In this document: positions 10,138 through 20,257 of the stretch, piece after piece | How positions within the stretch are numbered: the first letter of the stretch is position 1 | Layout: each line of letters starts with the position of its first letter | DNA from: Neoceratodus forsteri | Lineage: Eukaryota; Chordata; Ceratodontiformes; Ceratodontidae | Length of the DNA stretch: 64,000 nucleotides | Assembly (NCBI GenBank): GCA_016271365.2 | Contig: JADMNL010000028.1 | Location: forward strand, 100,412,001-100,476,000 | Direction: 5' to 3' | The notes under the pieces: model-generated | Told to the model about the DNA's origin: nothing | The model's database searches: none | What the model saw: the letters and a program-made list of their open reading frames with translations, nothing else | Translations under genes and position numbers: made by a program

Positions 10138-11500
10138 CTAGTAACCCGTCCCTTGAAGGTGAGGAGGAACAGGTTCTATGGCCTGCTTCGTGAGAAGGGC
10201 AGATATTTCTTCCCTGACCAAAGGAAGATGGTCCCTTGCGTAGGACGACTTCAGAGGGGGGTGGCGGGGTGGTTTCTGTAGAAACTCTATGGAGTGCCCT
10301 TCCGCAATAATCTGATGCACCCATGAATCCATTGTTATCCTCTCCCAACCCGGAAGGTGGAGGGAGAACCTCCCTCCTACCGGTTCCTCCGGGGTGTCCG
10401 GAGGCAGTGGGAGAGGGGAGGAGTCAGGTGGTGTGGGGCAGCGCTGCAGCTGGGGCACCCATTGCTTTTTTGGGCGGTGGGGGCCTGGCAGCTGCGGAGG
10501 CCCGGCGTTTAGTGGCCCGCCTTCTGGGGTTTCGCTTATTGTATCATGCCTGGCGGCAAGGACGGCGCTGTGGAGGATGGGAGTGTACATGGAATCCACG
10601 GATTTCAGAGCCGTCCCCTTCTCCTGCAAGTCGGTGATGATGTCCTTGATATCACCACCGAAAAGCACTGAACCCCTGAAAGGTGCTCCTTGGATTGCTG
10701 ACTGCACCTCCGGGACCAAACCTGACACACGGAGCCAGGCATGACGACGAAGACTTACGGCTAACGCGGAGCTCCGCCCGGCAGTGTCCACTGCATCGTA
10801 TGTCGTCCGCAGAATGTGTCGACTGGCTGAACGAGCAGAACGGACTAAGTCAGCTAACTCCTGCTTGACCAGGGAGTCAGGTAAGGAGTCAATTTTAGAT
10901 TCCGCCTGGGTAAGGATGGCCTTCTGGTAATCCCCCATATGAGCTACGTAATTCAGGGCCCGAATTCCCAGTGTGGAAGAGGCGTAAATTTTTCTTCCAT
11001 ACTGGTCCAGGAGGTGAGATTCCTTATCCGGAGCAGACGAGCTTAGATGTTTGGGATGTGCAGACCGGCCGTGAGCGGCGCTAATCACGACCGAGTCTGC
11101 ACGAGGGTGAGAATCCAAAAAGTCTACACCCTCCGGAGCCTGGTATAGCCTGTTGGACTTCCTAGGAAGCTGGGCTAAAGCCAACAGTTGTTTCCAAATA
11201 GTGGAAACAAGGTGGGCATGAGGCTCGATCCAGGGTGGCACTAAAGTAGGAGCCGTAAGGGGCAGGTCCAGATGTTCAGCGAGTTTGACCCGCTGAGGAT
11301 CTGGTTCCAGAGAATGCCACTGATGTACTTCCTGGACCTTCCTGAGCAACTCCATGAAGGAAGGATCCTCCGGAGGAGACTTTGGAGGAGTCCTCGGCCG
11401 GGGCTTGGACGGAGAGCGAGGCTCATCGTCTCTCTCGGAGCATCCATCAGAGGAATCCGAGGAATCCGAGAGTGAAGAAGAAGAAGAATCAGAAGGCGGG
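10138..11500 (-). pseudogene. DIRS copy A gag-like protein (5' part deleted)
   Basis: An uninterrupted minus-strand frame runs from the Ser/Asp-rich stretch near 11480 (DSSSSSLSDSSDSSDG) to a stop at 10138. It contains EVHQWHSLEPD, NRLYQAPEGVDFLDSHPRAD and LGIRALNYVAHMGDYQK, typical of DIRS gag (ORF1), then a Pro-rich stretch and the gag C-terminus. Copy B has an N-terminal Cys-rich knuckle (near 18480) that is missing here. The promoter-proximal repeat joins directly to mid-gag, implying an internal deletion. Start is uncertain; the first Met in frame is at 11355. Confidence 0.75.
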
Positions 11501-11689
11501 TGTCCGGGACCACCCCTTTATACCGATGTCGTATGATGCCAGTCACCTGACGTGGGGGCGGTCCCTCGCCAGGGACTGCTAGCTAGAAATTTTTCCGTGG
11601 GGTCCTGCTGCCGGCCGGCGTCAGTCCTATATGTAATTACCTACTGCAAGAGCCCTCTCGAAGTAAGATCTAATGTTTCTCTATGATCC

Positions 11690-11930
11690 AATCCAGTGGC
11701 TATAAAAGTAGAACTGGCTTAGGCTGGGTGGGTGGAAGGGTGGGATGGAGGGCAATTAGTAAAAAAAAGGCTAGCAACAGGAAGTTGTAATTGGAGTCAC
11801 CTGCTTTTATATTGTCTAAGCCACAATTAAGCTCTCTCTCTCCTACTGATTTAGCAAAGTAAGTTGATACAGTACCCTTCCCAACACAGAACACACACTG
11901 ACTTTCTTTTCTTTTTTTTAACCCTAAATA
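11690..11930 (-). mobile_element. CR1 5' UTR continuation beyond the DIRS insertion
   Basis: CTATAAAAGTAGAACTGGC and the following GGGTGGGTGG..GGAGGGCAAT match the 5' UTR of the CR1 at 20151-24464 (about 24345-24405). A weaker second match (AACAGGAAGTT then a TTTATA block) follows at 11775-11815, possibly a repeated promoter unit. The outer boundary is approximate. Confidence 0.6.
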
Positions 11931-12640
11931 AGACCTCTTCTACTTCTAATAAAGTATCTGTCTGCATAATCTCAACAGACACTGAGTCCTGCTAAGATAG
12001 AAGTGTTAAATTAGTAAAGAAAATCGTAGCTTCTTTTAGTTAGTTGCTTTCTACTCTACAAGCAAGATTTCTGTCTTCAAAGGCTGTCCTCATCGAGGGA
12101 GATGTTCCTAGACTCTTTCCATCCTCCATCCTGACTGCTGGCCTGTCCCTACTGGGGTCCTTACCACAACTGGAAGAAGGAGACATTCACTTGGTGATGC
12201 AGGCTGGGGGTGCAATGGCATGTGGAGGACTGGAGGGCTGTCATCTGGTGTACCGATGCAGCATCTCTGTTTTTTCTTCCCCACGCTCAAGCACTCAGCA
12301 GCTGGCCTAGGAGGACCTGATGGTGTGGGGTTTACCAACTTCATCAAAGGCCCCACCATCATGTCACCACCACCATCACCACCACCAGCACCAGCCACTC
12401 CAGAGTGTTATGTATTGAACACCCACACTCCCCACTTCAGGGCAGCATCCAAAAGATGATACTGTTAAGCCCTCCTCTGCTGGCCTCTGCTCCTGATGTC
12501 CCAGACTCCAAGAGGGAACCCGAGCTGCCAGTGTGCCAGAGGGCTCCCACATTGCTCGGTGCCATGAAGTAATGCTTTTAAATATTTCCTCAGGTATTCC
12601 ATTGCAAACGCCAATGTTATTCCCTGCTCCTCATTGTTGT
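11930..12640. other. RBCK1 intron, unassigned
   Basis: It holds a short CAC/ACC-rich run at 12355-12395. The block at 12480-12515 (GCTGGCCTCTGCTCCTGATG) also occurs near 41018 (GCTGGCCTCTACTCCTGATG), suggesting an unnamed repeat. No gene is seen. Confidence 0.4.
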
Positions 12641-13220
12641 TTACATATGAACATATGAAATTTGCCAGCAGATAAAGGCCTAGCGGTCTATCAAGTCTGC
12701 TCAAATGTGCAGCTAGCACCCCTTATTCTGCAGCTGCCTCTCTCCCTCCCTTGACCCTCCCCCTTGCCCAGTTTCAGCCCCTTTTGAAGTAGCCCACTGT
12801 TCTACTGGATACCACTTCCGCCAGTAATGCATTCCACCCAGCTACCACCCTCTCTGTAAAAATATATCTCCTCATCTCCCTTCCGAACCTTCCTCCCTCC
12901 AGTCTCATATCATGGCCTTGGGTGTCCCTCCCCTCTCTTACTTTGAACAGCCCCTCCATGCCTGTCTTGTTTATTCCTTTCATGTACTTGAAGGTTTCAA
13001 TCATATCCCCCCTGTCCCTCCTCTCCTCCAGCGAGTACATGTTTAACTCCCTCAGCTTTCTCTCATATGGTAAGTCCCCCAGTCCCTGGATCACCTTTGT
13101 CACCCTGCGCTGCACCCCCTCCAGTAACTTAATGTCCCTCTTCAGATATGGGTGCCAGTACTGCACACAGTACTCCAGGTGCGGTCTAACTAATGATCTG
13201 TAGAGTGGCAGAATCACCTC
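12640..13220 (-). mobile_element. CR1 LINE 3' fragment (second subfamily)
   Basis: The minus strand encodes the CR1 C-terminal tail: MILPLYRSLVRPHLEYCVQY, then a YERKLRELNMYSLEERRDRG-type block, then MKGINKTG and a YIFTERVVAGWNALL-type block. The 3' end at about 12640 is a TTCATATG octamer repeat, unlike the TTTCTATG tail of the other CR1 copies, so this is a different subfamily. It is 5'-truncated. Confidence 0.85.
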
Positions 13221-13522
13221 CCCACTCCTCGAATTACAAATCCATGTATGGTATATGGTGTTACATTTATTTTGCTATGTTAGAGCTGAAGCAATTATCC
13301 ACTTCATTTCTGAGCACTCTTAACAGACTCCACATCTGTAGCCTGCCATGGCAAAGCATTCTTGATTGCCATGTCTCTCGGCAAGAAACAGTGTCTTCTA
13401 AGCCAGCAGTGTGCTACTGTGTGGGATGAGACCAAGTCTGCTGAGGGGGGTCCAAACCCCACAACCAACTGGTTACCAACCCAATCTCGCTAACTATAAA
13501 TTTTTTCCTCTCCTTGCTACAG

Positions 13523-13666
13523 ACTATGGTGCAGAATGGAGAAGCCATGTTGTGTCCCAGGTGCCAGATTATAGTGCAGAAAAAGGATGGCTGTGACTGG
13601 ATCTGTTGTACTGTCTGCCGCACAGAGATCTGCTGGGTCACCAAGGGAGCTCGATGGGGACCTGCG
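13523..13666 (+). CDS. RBCK1: RBCK1 (HOIL-1L) exon: catalytic RING2
   Basis: This 48-codon phase-0 exon has a T/C-rich tract, an AG acceptor (13521-13522) and a GTAAGC donor (13667). It encodes [20 protein letters not shown], then [12 protein letters not shown] and [15 protein letters not shown]. This is the RING2 domain of RBCK1. The Cys of the DGC motif is the family's catalytic cysteine, which accepts ubiquitin as a thioester; the other Cys residues bind zinc. Human RBCK1 has Arg where this copy has Cys (WIRC against WICC). The frame joins the 1620-1718 exon and the 39332 exon without gaps. A dead duplicate lies 11.2 kb upstream at 2344-2488. Confidence 0.96.
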
Positions 13667-13779
13667 GTAAGCAAACCTCACCAAAGCTTGTCTGATCTCT
13701 CCTGTGCTCCAGCCTCTTTCTGAATAATTCTCAGCTTTACTCTCAACCATCTCTGTTGTTCTGTGTATAGAAACTACAG

Positions 13780-13997
13780 TGAAACATAGATAGATGGATA
13801 GGGAAAGGGGGAAATTGTTTAACTAGGAAAGGCACACTAAGCTGGAGCTTGTTTCCAGGTGCGATGTGGGAGCACAAGGAAGTTAAGTGACTTGCTCAAG
13901 GTCATACAGTATGGAAGTGGGGGCTGATGGGACTCAAACCCAGGTCTTCAGGTTTGCAGCTTAGTGCCCTTAACCACTACACTATACTGCCTCTAGA
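13780..13997 (-). mobile_element. tRNA-derived SINE with MIR-like head (duplicate)
   Basis: Same element as 2585-2808, carried along in the duplication. Tail (13780) to head (13997) reads on the minus strand, with GGCAGTATAGTG at the head and GGGTTTGAGTC as the B-box-like block. Confidence 0.75.
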
Positions 13998-14029
13998 TGG
14001 ACAGACAGACACTGTAGATAGACATTAGT

Positions 14030-14405
14030 ACAGCAGGATAGTTAGACAGACAGACACTATCTATAGATAGATAGCTAGACACAGATATTGTCAGTAGATA
14101 GCTAGATAATGGTTGTAGATGCACAGTGCCTGTAGCTAGACAGACAGATAGATGGATAGATAGATACTATTTGTAGATAGGTACTGTCGATAGATAGATA
14201 GATAGATAGATAGATACTATATGTAGATATATAAGATATATAATGTCTGCAGATAGCTAGATGGATGGATAGATCGATAAATAATACAGTAGATATATAG
14301 GCAGACAGATATATACTGTCTGCAGATGGATGGATGGATGGATAAGATAGATACTGCCTATAGATAGACACAGACAAATACTGTCTGTAGACAGACAGAC
14401 AGAAT
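14030..14405 (+). repeat. GATA/GACA microsatellite array
   Basis: Imperfect TAGA, CAGA and TGGA tetranucleotides with interspersed CTGT[CA]G spacers form a compound array. The left duplicate near 2805-2840 has only the first units, so this is an expansion after duplication. Confidence 0.85.
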
Positions 14406-14409
14406 GCCC

Positions 14410-14715
14410 ACCCTATATGTCAGAGTGCATTATGGTAAAATACAGAATAACAATTTCCAACAAGTCGTATGATACAGGTACAACCATAAATAGTAGATTT
14501 TACCATTATAGTGAAATCCAACTTGTCAAAGGAAAACTTCACCACAGTACATCAAGAGTTTTATTCTATTACGTGAGATTCCCATTACACTCTGTTGATT
14601 GGGACACCAGAATGTCACTCTAAGCAGAAATTCATTAGATTAGAGTTTAATAACCAAACACCTTGCCGAGTCTTAAAGAGCTAGTATAATGCCTGAAATT
14701 AATATTAACTTTTAA
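14410..14715. other. RBCK1 intron, no recognised element
   Basis: A/T-rich intron between two simple repeats. No coding or RNA feature was recognised. Confidence 0.4.
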
Positions 14716-14717
14716 AA

Positions 14718-14765
14718 TGTATTTATGTATGTATGTATGTGTGTAAGTATGTATGTATGTATTTG
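14718..14765 (+). repeat. (TATG)n microsatellite
   Basis: A run of TATG/TGTA tetranucleotides with one TGTG interruption. Confidence 0.75.
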
Positions 14766-14769
14766 TTTA

Positions 14770-15155
14770 GGTAGGCAATATGTGGTGGGCAAAGGGTGTC
14801 TGTCTAAAGTATCTTTTTCTTTTCCCATTAACTAATTAGGAGATTTTCTACCTGCATTACTTGGTGTAATGTGTGAAACAGCACTCTAACTGGAGGCTGA
14901 CATAGCTAATTCTATTCCTCTTCTTACCTCATCAACCCTGTGACATCACAAGTGAGCAGGAAGAGCTAATCACCTGCTGCCGGACTGGTCTCTTGTGATG
15001 TCAGCCAGTGAGGTCACAATGCTGATGAGGTACGAAAGCGAATAGAACTAGATATTGTGAGTGTGCCTTCATGGGGCAGACTTGCAGTGTAGCAATATGA
15101 CAGTTTGGTATAATGAAAAATATTGTAAAGTGCTGCAACAGAAGACAAAAGGGTT
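14770..15155. other. RBCK1 intron, no recognised element
   Basis: No assignable feature. A short inverted pairing (GTGATGTCAGCCAGTGAGGTC near 14995 and GACATCACAAG near 14942) is visible but weak. Confidence 0.35.
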
Positions 15156-15159
15156 AATG

Positions 15160-16090
15160 CCTCAACTGTAAAGCTCTTCTCTATGCTGATGATTTGGTCA
15201 TCTGTCATAGCGACAAATCAATTGATTCAGTCTCATCCACCCTCACACAAAACTACGCATCCGCCCATCATTGGTTCCTTTCAAACACGCTCCTACTCAG
15301 TGAAAAAAAGACTAAATCCATGTTGTTCGGTTCCAAACCCTTCCTATCCAAAGCCACCAAAGCCAACTCCTTCCTCCTAGTTCTCACCCCTGCTGGTCCT
15401 CCCCTTAAAATTGTCACATCCTTCAAATATTTAGGTGTTACCCTTGGCCCTTCCATTCCCTTTCTTTCTCAGAATATGTCAACCATATGGTGCACCGGAT
15501 CCACCAGAAGCTAGGCGCCACATACCACCACAAACATTATCTATCGGCCAAAGCGTGCCTGGCCATTGCACATGGCAACCTACTTCTCCTCCTTGACTAC
15601 TGCTCCCCAGTTTACTCGCACCTATCCACCACCCTGCACAAGTGGCTAAACTTGACATATAACTCTGTCAATTCATCCTTCAAGCCCCTTACCGCTCCCA
15701 CCACTGCTTACTCTACCACTCACTTGAGTGGCTAACCCTACAAGGTTGCTTTGACTATGTGATGGGCTGTCTGGTGGACAACTCCCTCAGGAACTAACAT
15801 ATGTTCCCTTACTCACCCCTCTTGACAGGTAGAGTGGTACGTAGGAATCTCGGGCATCCTCAGTCCCCCCCGCTAGAAGTACCCCATGCCTCCACCACCA
15901 TGGGAACCCAAGCTTTCTCAGTCACAGCACCTTTCCTATGGAATAAGCTCCCCCTGTCTGTTCGTGCACCCCCCTCCCACCTAGCTCTTAAACATAACCT
16001 GAATACCTGGATCCTCACTGCTGCAAATGCCACTTTTCTGCACAGCAACGCTGAGGGTCTCAACTCTACTATGCTGTAATAGCACTCAGA
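15160..16090 (+). mobile_element. LINE fragment with YADD reverse transcriptase
   Basis: The plus strand shows KLFSMLMIWSS-region frames with LLYADDLVICH (the catalytic YADD), then LSEKKTKSMLFGSKPF, TSFKYLGVTLGPS and, after frame breaks, a C-terminus with PFLWNKLPLSVR and LALKHNLNTWIL. This is the latter part of a non-LTR retrotransposon RT. It is not CR1-like in detail and its clade is unassigned. It is 5'-truncated, with multiple stops. A 3' UTR may extend to about 16530. Confidence 0.8.
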
Positions 16091-16554
16091 CCTCCACCTG
16101 ATGCCCTACAGCACTTATACTCCCCTGCCCCCACTAGCCTGCCCCTCTTCCCACCTCTCTCCTTCCTGCCCCCACCTCAAGCCTACTCCTGCCCCCTTCC
16201 TCCTGTCTTGCCCCTTTAATGTTATGAACTGTGATTGTTTTCCTTTTGAATTTTAATACAGCAACTGTTTTTCTCACTTGTACTTGAATTGGACCATATA
16301 CCTGTATACCATTACTGCTTGTATCTTGCACTCTGTATTTTAGCTATGCTTATGTACATACTGATGTAGCATTACCTGTCTACCCATTGTCATTGAAGTA
16401 CCACTGTTCTGTCTTTCCACCCTTGCTGCCAGCTGTTGGGTATGCATGTACTGTATCGTGTAATTGACTGTTTGAACCTATACCTATTTTTTGCCACCTT
16501 GTGTCTTGGGTCGTGACTGAAAATGGTGCTCTGGATCAGAGCGTTGCACAGCAC

Positions 16555-17010
16555 GAGGTGGGGTAACATAGGACTAGACAGATTCCTGAGGAGAATGGCA
16601 CTGCGGTTTGCTTAGGATGAGTGGGGTCAACACAGGATGAGTCAAATTTTTAAGGGAGAATGACAATAAAGGTCACACAGTATAAGTAAGGGTAACAAAG
16701 GCCTAGACAGAAGAATGGCATTGAGGGTTACACAGTATGAATAGGAGTAACACAGGCTTAGATAGATTCATGAGGGAGAATGGCATTAAGGGTTGCACAG
16801 CATGTGTAGGGGTAACACAGGACCAGACATATTCCTGAGGGAGAATGGCATTAAGGGTTGCACAGCATGTGTAGGGGTAACACAGGACCAGACAGATTCC
16901 TGAGGGAGAATGGCATTGAGGGTTAGACAGCATGAGTAGGGGTAACACATGCCTAGACATATTCCTGAGGAAGAATGGCATTAAGGGTTGCACAGCATGT
17001 GTAGGGGTAG
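16555..17010 (+). repeat. Minisatellite with about 65-bp unit
   Basis: About seven units of a 65-bp sequence beginning TAGGGGTAACACAGGACCAG and including TTCCTGAGGGAGAATGGCAT and AAGGGTTGCACAGCATG. The central units are nearly identical and the left ones diverged or shortened, the usual pattern of recent homogenisation in the middle. Confidence 0.9.
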
Positions 17011-17440
17011 CATTTCAACTGTTAAAGACTGGATGTGTATCCATATTCTAACTGGGCACATTCACTGCCACACGGTACAAAGGGTGAATAGGATGGTGCC
17101 ATGTTTCTTGTGTCATCACAATACTACATTTCTAAAACAAGTATTAATGTCCTGCCCTGTGGCTCAGCTATGGCACACCATGATGGCAAGTGAGAGACTC
17201 GCATTTGAGAATGACTTCAAGTTACTTGCTCACTGGGCCTGTAGCAGAAGGGCAGGCCTGTTAGAGAGAGGATTTGCTCAATCTCAGTCGATGAGGGTAG
17301 GGCAGCACAGAATATCACCGCACCCCCTGTGACCAAGCAATGAGTGGGATTTGGTGAGGTCTTGCTGCTGTCAAAAATCTGACAGAATGCTGGAGTGTTT
17401 TTAAAAGGGGGTGACCAGCAGGGCCAACTAAGTAGTAATC
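17010..17440. other. RBCK1 intron, no recognised element
   Basis: No family recognised between the minisatellite and the next LINE relic. Confidence 0.35.
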
Positions 17441-17690
17441 CTACCACTTTACAGTGCCCTGGCCAGGCCCTACCTGGAGTACTGTATGTAGTTCTGGGCT
17501 TCTTAATACGAAAGGGCTATTAAAGCAGTCAAAAGGATGCAGTGCAAGGCCACCAACATGATAAGGGGTATGGGATAAAGCAATGAGGAGGGGCTGCTGG
17601 TCTTTACAAGTTCCCATTGGTGAAAAGAAGACCGAGAGGGGACCTGATGTCAGTTCTCCACTTACTCAGTGGTGCTCAAAAGTGTGCAAA
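17440..17690 (+). mobile_element. CR1/L3-like LINE relic
   Basis: The plus strand encodes a degraded RT C-terminal block: ALARPYLEYCM, FWAS, then KAVKRMQCKATNMIRGMG and later REGT. It corresponds to the 'LVRPHLEYCVQFW...VQRRATKMIQGL' block of CR1 but is much more diverged than the other copies, so an older insertion. Confidence 0.6.
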
Positions 17691-17841
17691 AGGATACTGT
17701 GACTGAGTGAAGCACCACGTCTTTCTTCAGTGTGGCCTGCCATTTGTTTTCCCAGAATGGCAACCAAGCAGATGATTGGCTGATGGATCACATCCTGCGT
17801 CTCTCTGTCACTGGTTGGCTGGGGAGGAGCTATCCATTTGA

Positions 17842-18093
17842 TTGAAGGCTCACTACATCATACAACTTGCTTCCTCTGTTGCTGCTGCCAGATATGTTCC
17901 CATTTCTCAAATATGTGGGGCTGCTACCTGGTCAACTGTGCACACGTTGCCCTTCCTGTGCAGAATGGACTTGCTCATTCGTCCTGATGCTGCTTTTGGT
18001 CCTCAGTCCTCCAGTCTCTTTTCACCTAATTTGGAGTGCACACCTTGCCGCCTCCTCCCGAGGACTGCTAGGAGTCTGCCTAATTGTGGATAG
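17842..18093 (+). pseudogene. DIRS tyrosine recombinase C-terminal fragment
   Basis: A plus-strand frame shows LASSVAAARYVPISQICGAATW, then STVHT. This aligns with the catalytic C-terminal block of the other DIRS YRs (ADICAAATWTSVHTF). The HxxR pair is lost and the Tyr region is degraded. It lies just left of DIRS copy B and is oriented the same way, but it is a separate, older fragment. Confidence 0.6.
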
Positions 18094-18389
18094 TAAACTG
18101 AATGTAGATAGATAGAAAAAAGGTACTTACTTGTAACCATAGATCTTCCATGGAGTGGTCTCTTGCAGTAGGTAATACTTTTGGGTATCCAGCAGAGGTC
18201 ACTGTGGTGCATGGCAGCTCTTCTAACAGTTTTTCACCAGGGACCACCCACACATGACATCAGCTTCCTGTTTCCTATGTAAGTGTGGGTGGTCCCTGGT
18301 ATCTCTGTCCATTTTCCCGCTGTCTTCAGCTCACGCAGCAGCTAGTGCAACTTCTGTGTAGCAGTCATCGATGAGAAATTTGGAACTAA

Positions 18390-20150
18390 GATGACTGCTA
18401 CTGATTTTCAAAGAAACAAGCTTTATTTCATTCCTGCCATTATGGTAGGAAGATATACCGCTTTGACAATCACATACTTTGTGTAAGGTGTCTGGAACCC
18501 ACACATGACACTAATTCTTGTAGTTTATGTCAGAAATTTAATCAAGCAACTTCGTTGACAGACGGTTGCTTGAAATTCAACACCTTTGATGGAGCAGATA
18601 ATGTCTCTCTTGGAGAACCAGGGGTTCATGCCAGGGCTCCTCTTCTGGTTGTCACAGGCAGAAAAAGGAGAAGGAGAAACCTCCTCACACTCCTGCCTCG
18701 TCGCCGTCTGCTGGCCACCATTTCTGGTGCTCCCCGCCGACGGAGCATCATTCAAATACTTCATCATCGATGAGGTCTCGTGGTCCTCTTGTCGACGGGT
18801 GCTTATAGCACTTTAAATGCAGTTCAAATAGTGATTGCTCCATCGACGGAGGCTTATACCTCTCGTCGTCAACGCTTTCCAGCACTTTGCATGCAGTTAA
18901 ATATACTGCTGCTCTGTCAATGGGGGCTCCTCTCCCATCGATGGCATCTGACAATTTGAGTGAAACTAACTCATTTTCTCCTGGGGCCCGTTGGCGAGAT
19001 CCCGCATTCCTCAGGGGAAACCTATGGCTTATGCCTTACTGAATGCCCCTCCACCCTCGCGCTGGCTTCTTATAGGGTCAGGCGGACAGAGATCGGGACC
19101 CTGATCTTTACCACCCAGGGCTAGACCTGCTCACGCTATGCATCCCATTCCATCTATCACCCCTTGTTTCCCAACATGCCCCCCTTCTCACCCCTCTTCC
19201 CCAGAATGGCACCTCACCAACGAGTCCGACAGGTCTTGCATGCCATGCAGCATTCTCAGCCCTCTGAAGAGCTGGGTGACCCCACCTGATCTACTCTCCT
19301 CCTCCGCCTAAAAGATTTCATAGTTACAAGGATACCATGCCACCCTGCTCTCCTCATCCATTCATAGAGGACTGTTTGTCAGATGACCAAGATTTGCCAC
19401 CTAATTTCGCTGGATCTTGAGGATGAAGAGTTTCAGGATTTGAATTTTCCTAATCCCAAATCCCCTATTCTGAAATCTCTTCCCTGGATGAGGATTTGCC
19501 TCTCCCTTCAACAGCCTCACCACCAGACGACCCGACTTCTAGTGAGATGATGGCTCAAATCCAAAAGGTCATGGGATTCTTCACTACTGAACATGACAAA
19601 GAACATAAGGATATGGCAGAATATATTGAATTACCTGAGGAGCCTGTCTTAGTGGTTCCCCCACTAATTCCAGTTTACCAGAATGCCATGCTGGCTGCTT
19701 GGCATCAGCCTTCAGCTATTATAGACTGTTCCTGCAAAGCGAATCGTCTATATCAGGCTGCTCTGGATCACCTTTTCTGTCCAGTATTCCAGAGGCAGAT
19801 TCTGTGGCCATTACCGCCGCCATGATCGTATTTAAAACCCCAAATATGAGCTCCTTACCCCTGATAAGGAATCCCAAAGAATTGACTATCTGTGGAAAAG
19901 GTCTTTTCCTCAGGTGCTATGAATATCAGAATCTTGAACTATATGGTCATATGATTAAATATCAGCTGCACTGGGGTCCTCTGTCATTGAGCTTATCAGT
20001 AAACTCCCTCCTCACAAGACAGGGATAAATTATTGGCTACAGTTACATCTAGTAATTCTATCTCCCATCATCTTCTCACAGGTTGGGATATGATGCCGTA
20101 GATACTTCAGCCCGACTTTCAACCACTGGTATCACTTCACCGCCATGCCT
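18390..20150 (+). pseudogene. DIRS copy B gag-like protein, 5' part
   Basis: The N-terminus carries a Cys/His knuckle, LCVRCLEPTHDTNSCSLC, near 18478-18531, the typical ORF1 start region of DIRS elements. Further down come Ser/Asp-rich and Pro-rich stretches (about 19300-19520), then NRLYQAALDH and NSLLTR-type blocks. Frame breaks are present (for example near 18500 and 19815). It ends where a CR1 inserted at 20150 in the RRHAW-equivalent codons (copy B now reads PPC). The remainder is at 24474. Confidence 0.75.
20142..20150 (+). repeat. Target-site duplication of the CR1 insertion (left)
   Basis: GCCATGCCT here and GCTATGCCT at 24465-24473 flank the CR1, with one mismatch. Removing the CR1 and one copy restores the gag reading order. 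Confidence 0.75.
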
Positions 20151-20257
20151 AGAAACATAGAAACATAGACTTTGACGGCAGATAAGGACCGCTAGGCCCA
20201 TCTAGTCTGCCCATTTCTACCTACAAGATAGGCCGCAGATCCTAGTTAACCAACAGC

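Larger units (their letters stand above)
7062..11668 (-). mobile_element. DIRS-type tyrosine-recombinase retrotransposon (copy A)
   Basis: Its layout on the minus strand is gag, then RT/RNase H, then tyrosine recombinase (YR), flanked by inverted terminal repeats. The right terminus (about 11500-11668) and left terminus (about 7062-7260) share GGTATAAAGG, CTAGCTAGAAATTTTTCCGTGG-like and TATATGTAATTACCTACTG-like blocks in opposite orientation. An internal complementary region at 7370-7480 pairs with both outer ends. DIRS elements replicate through a circular intermediate that YR integrates without target-site duplication. The copy interrupts a CR1 (2872-7060 and 11690-11930). Gag is partly deleted and RT and YR are frameshifted or stopped, so it is non-autonomous. 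Confidence 0.9.
13523..14040 (+). repeat. Right copy of the intragenic duplication
   Basis: It matches 2341-2855 from the exon start through the donor, the downstream intron, the MIR-like SINE and into the simple repeat. Here the GATA-type repeat has expanded to about 370 bp, against a few units in the left copy. Confidence 0.9.

Noticed and set aside
10138..11355. Treating the 405-codon gag frame as a host gene
   Set aside because: It lies between inverted repeats with RT, RNase H and YR, and has a homologue in copy B in the same order; it is a DIRS gag.
14030..17010. CRISPR-like array of regular repeats
   Set aside because: Vertebrate simple repeats and a minisatellite with no unique spacers between units.
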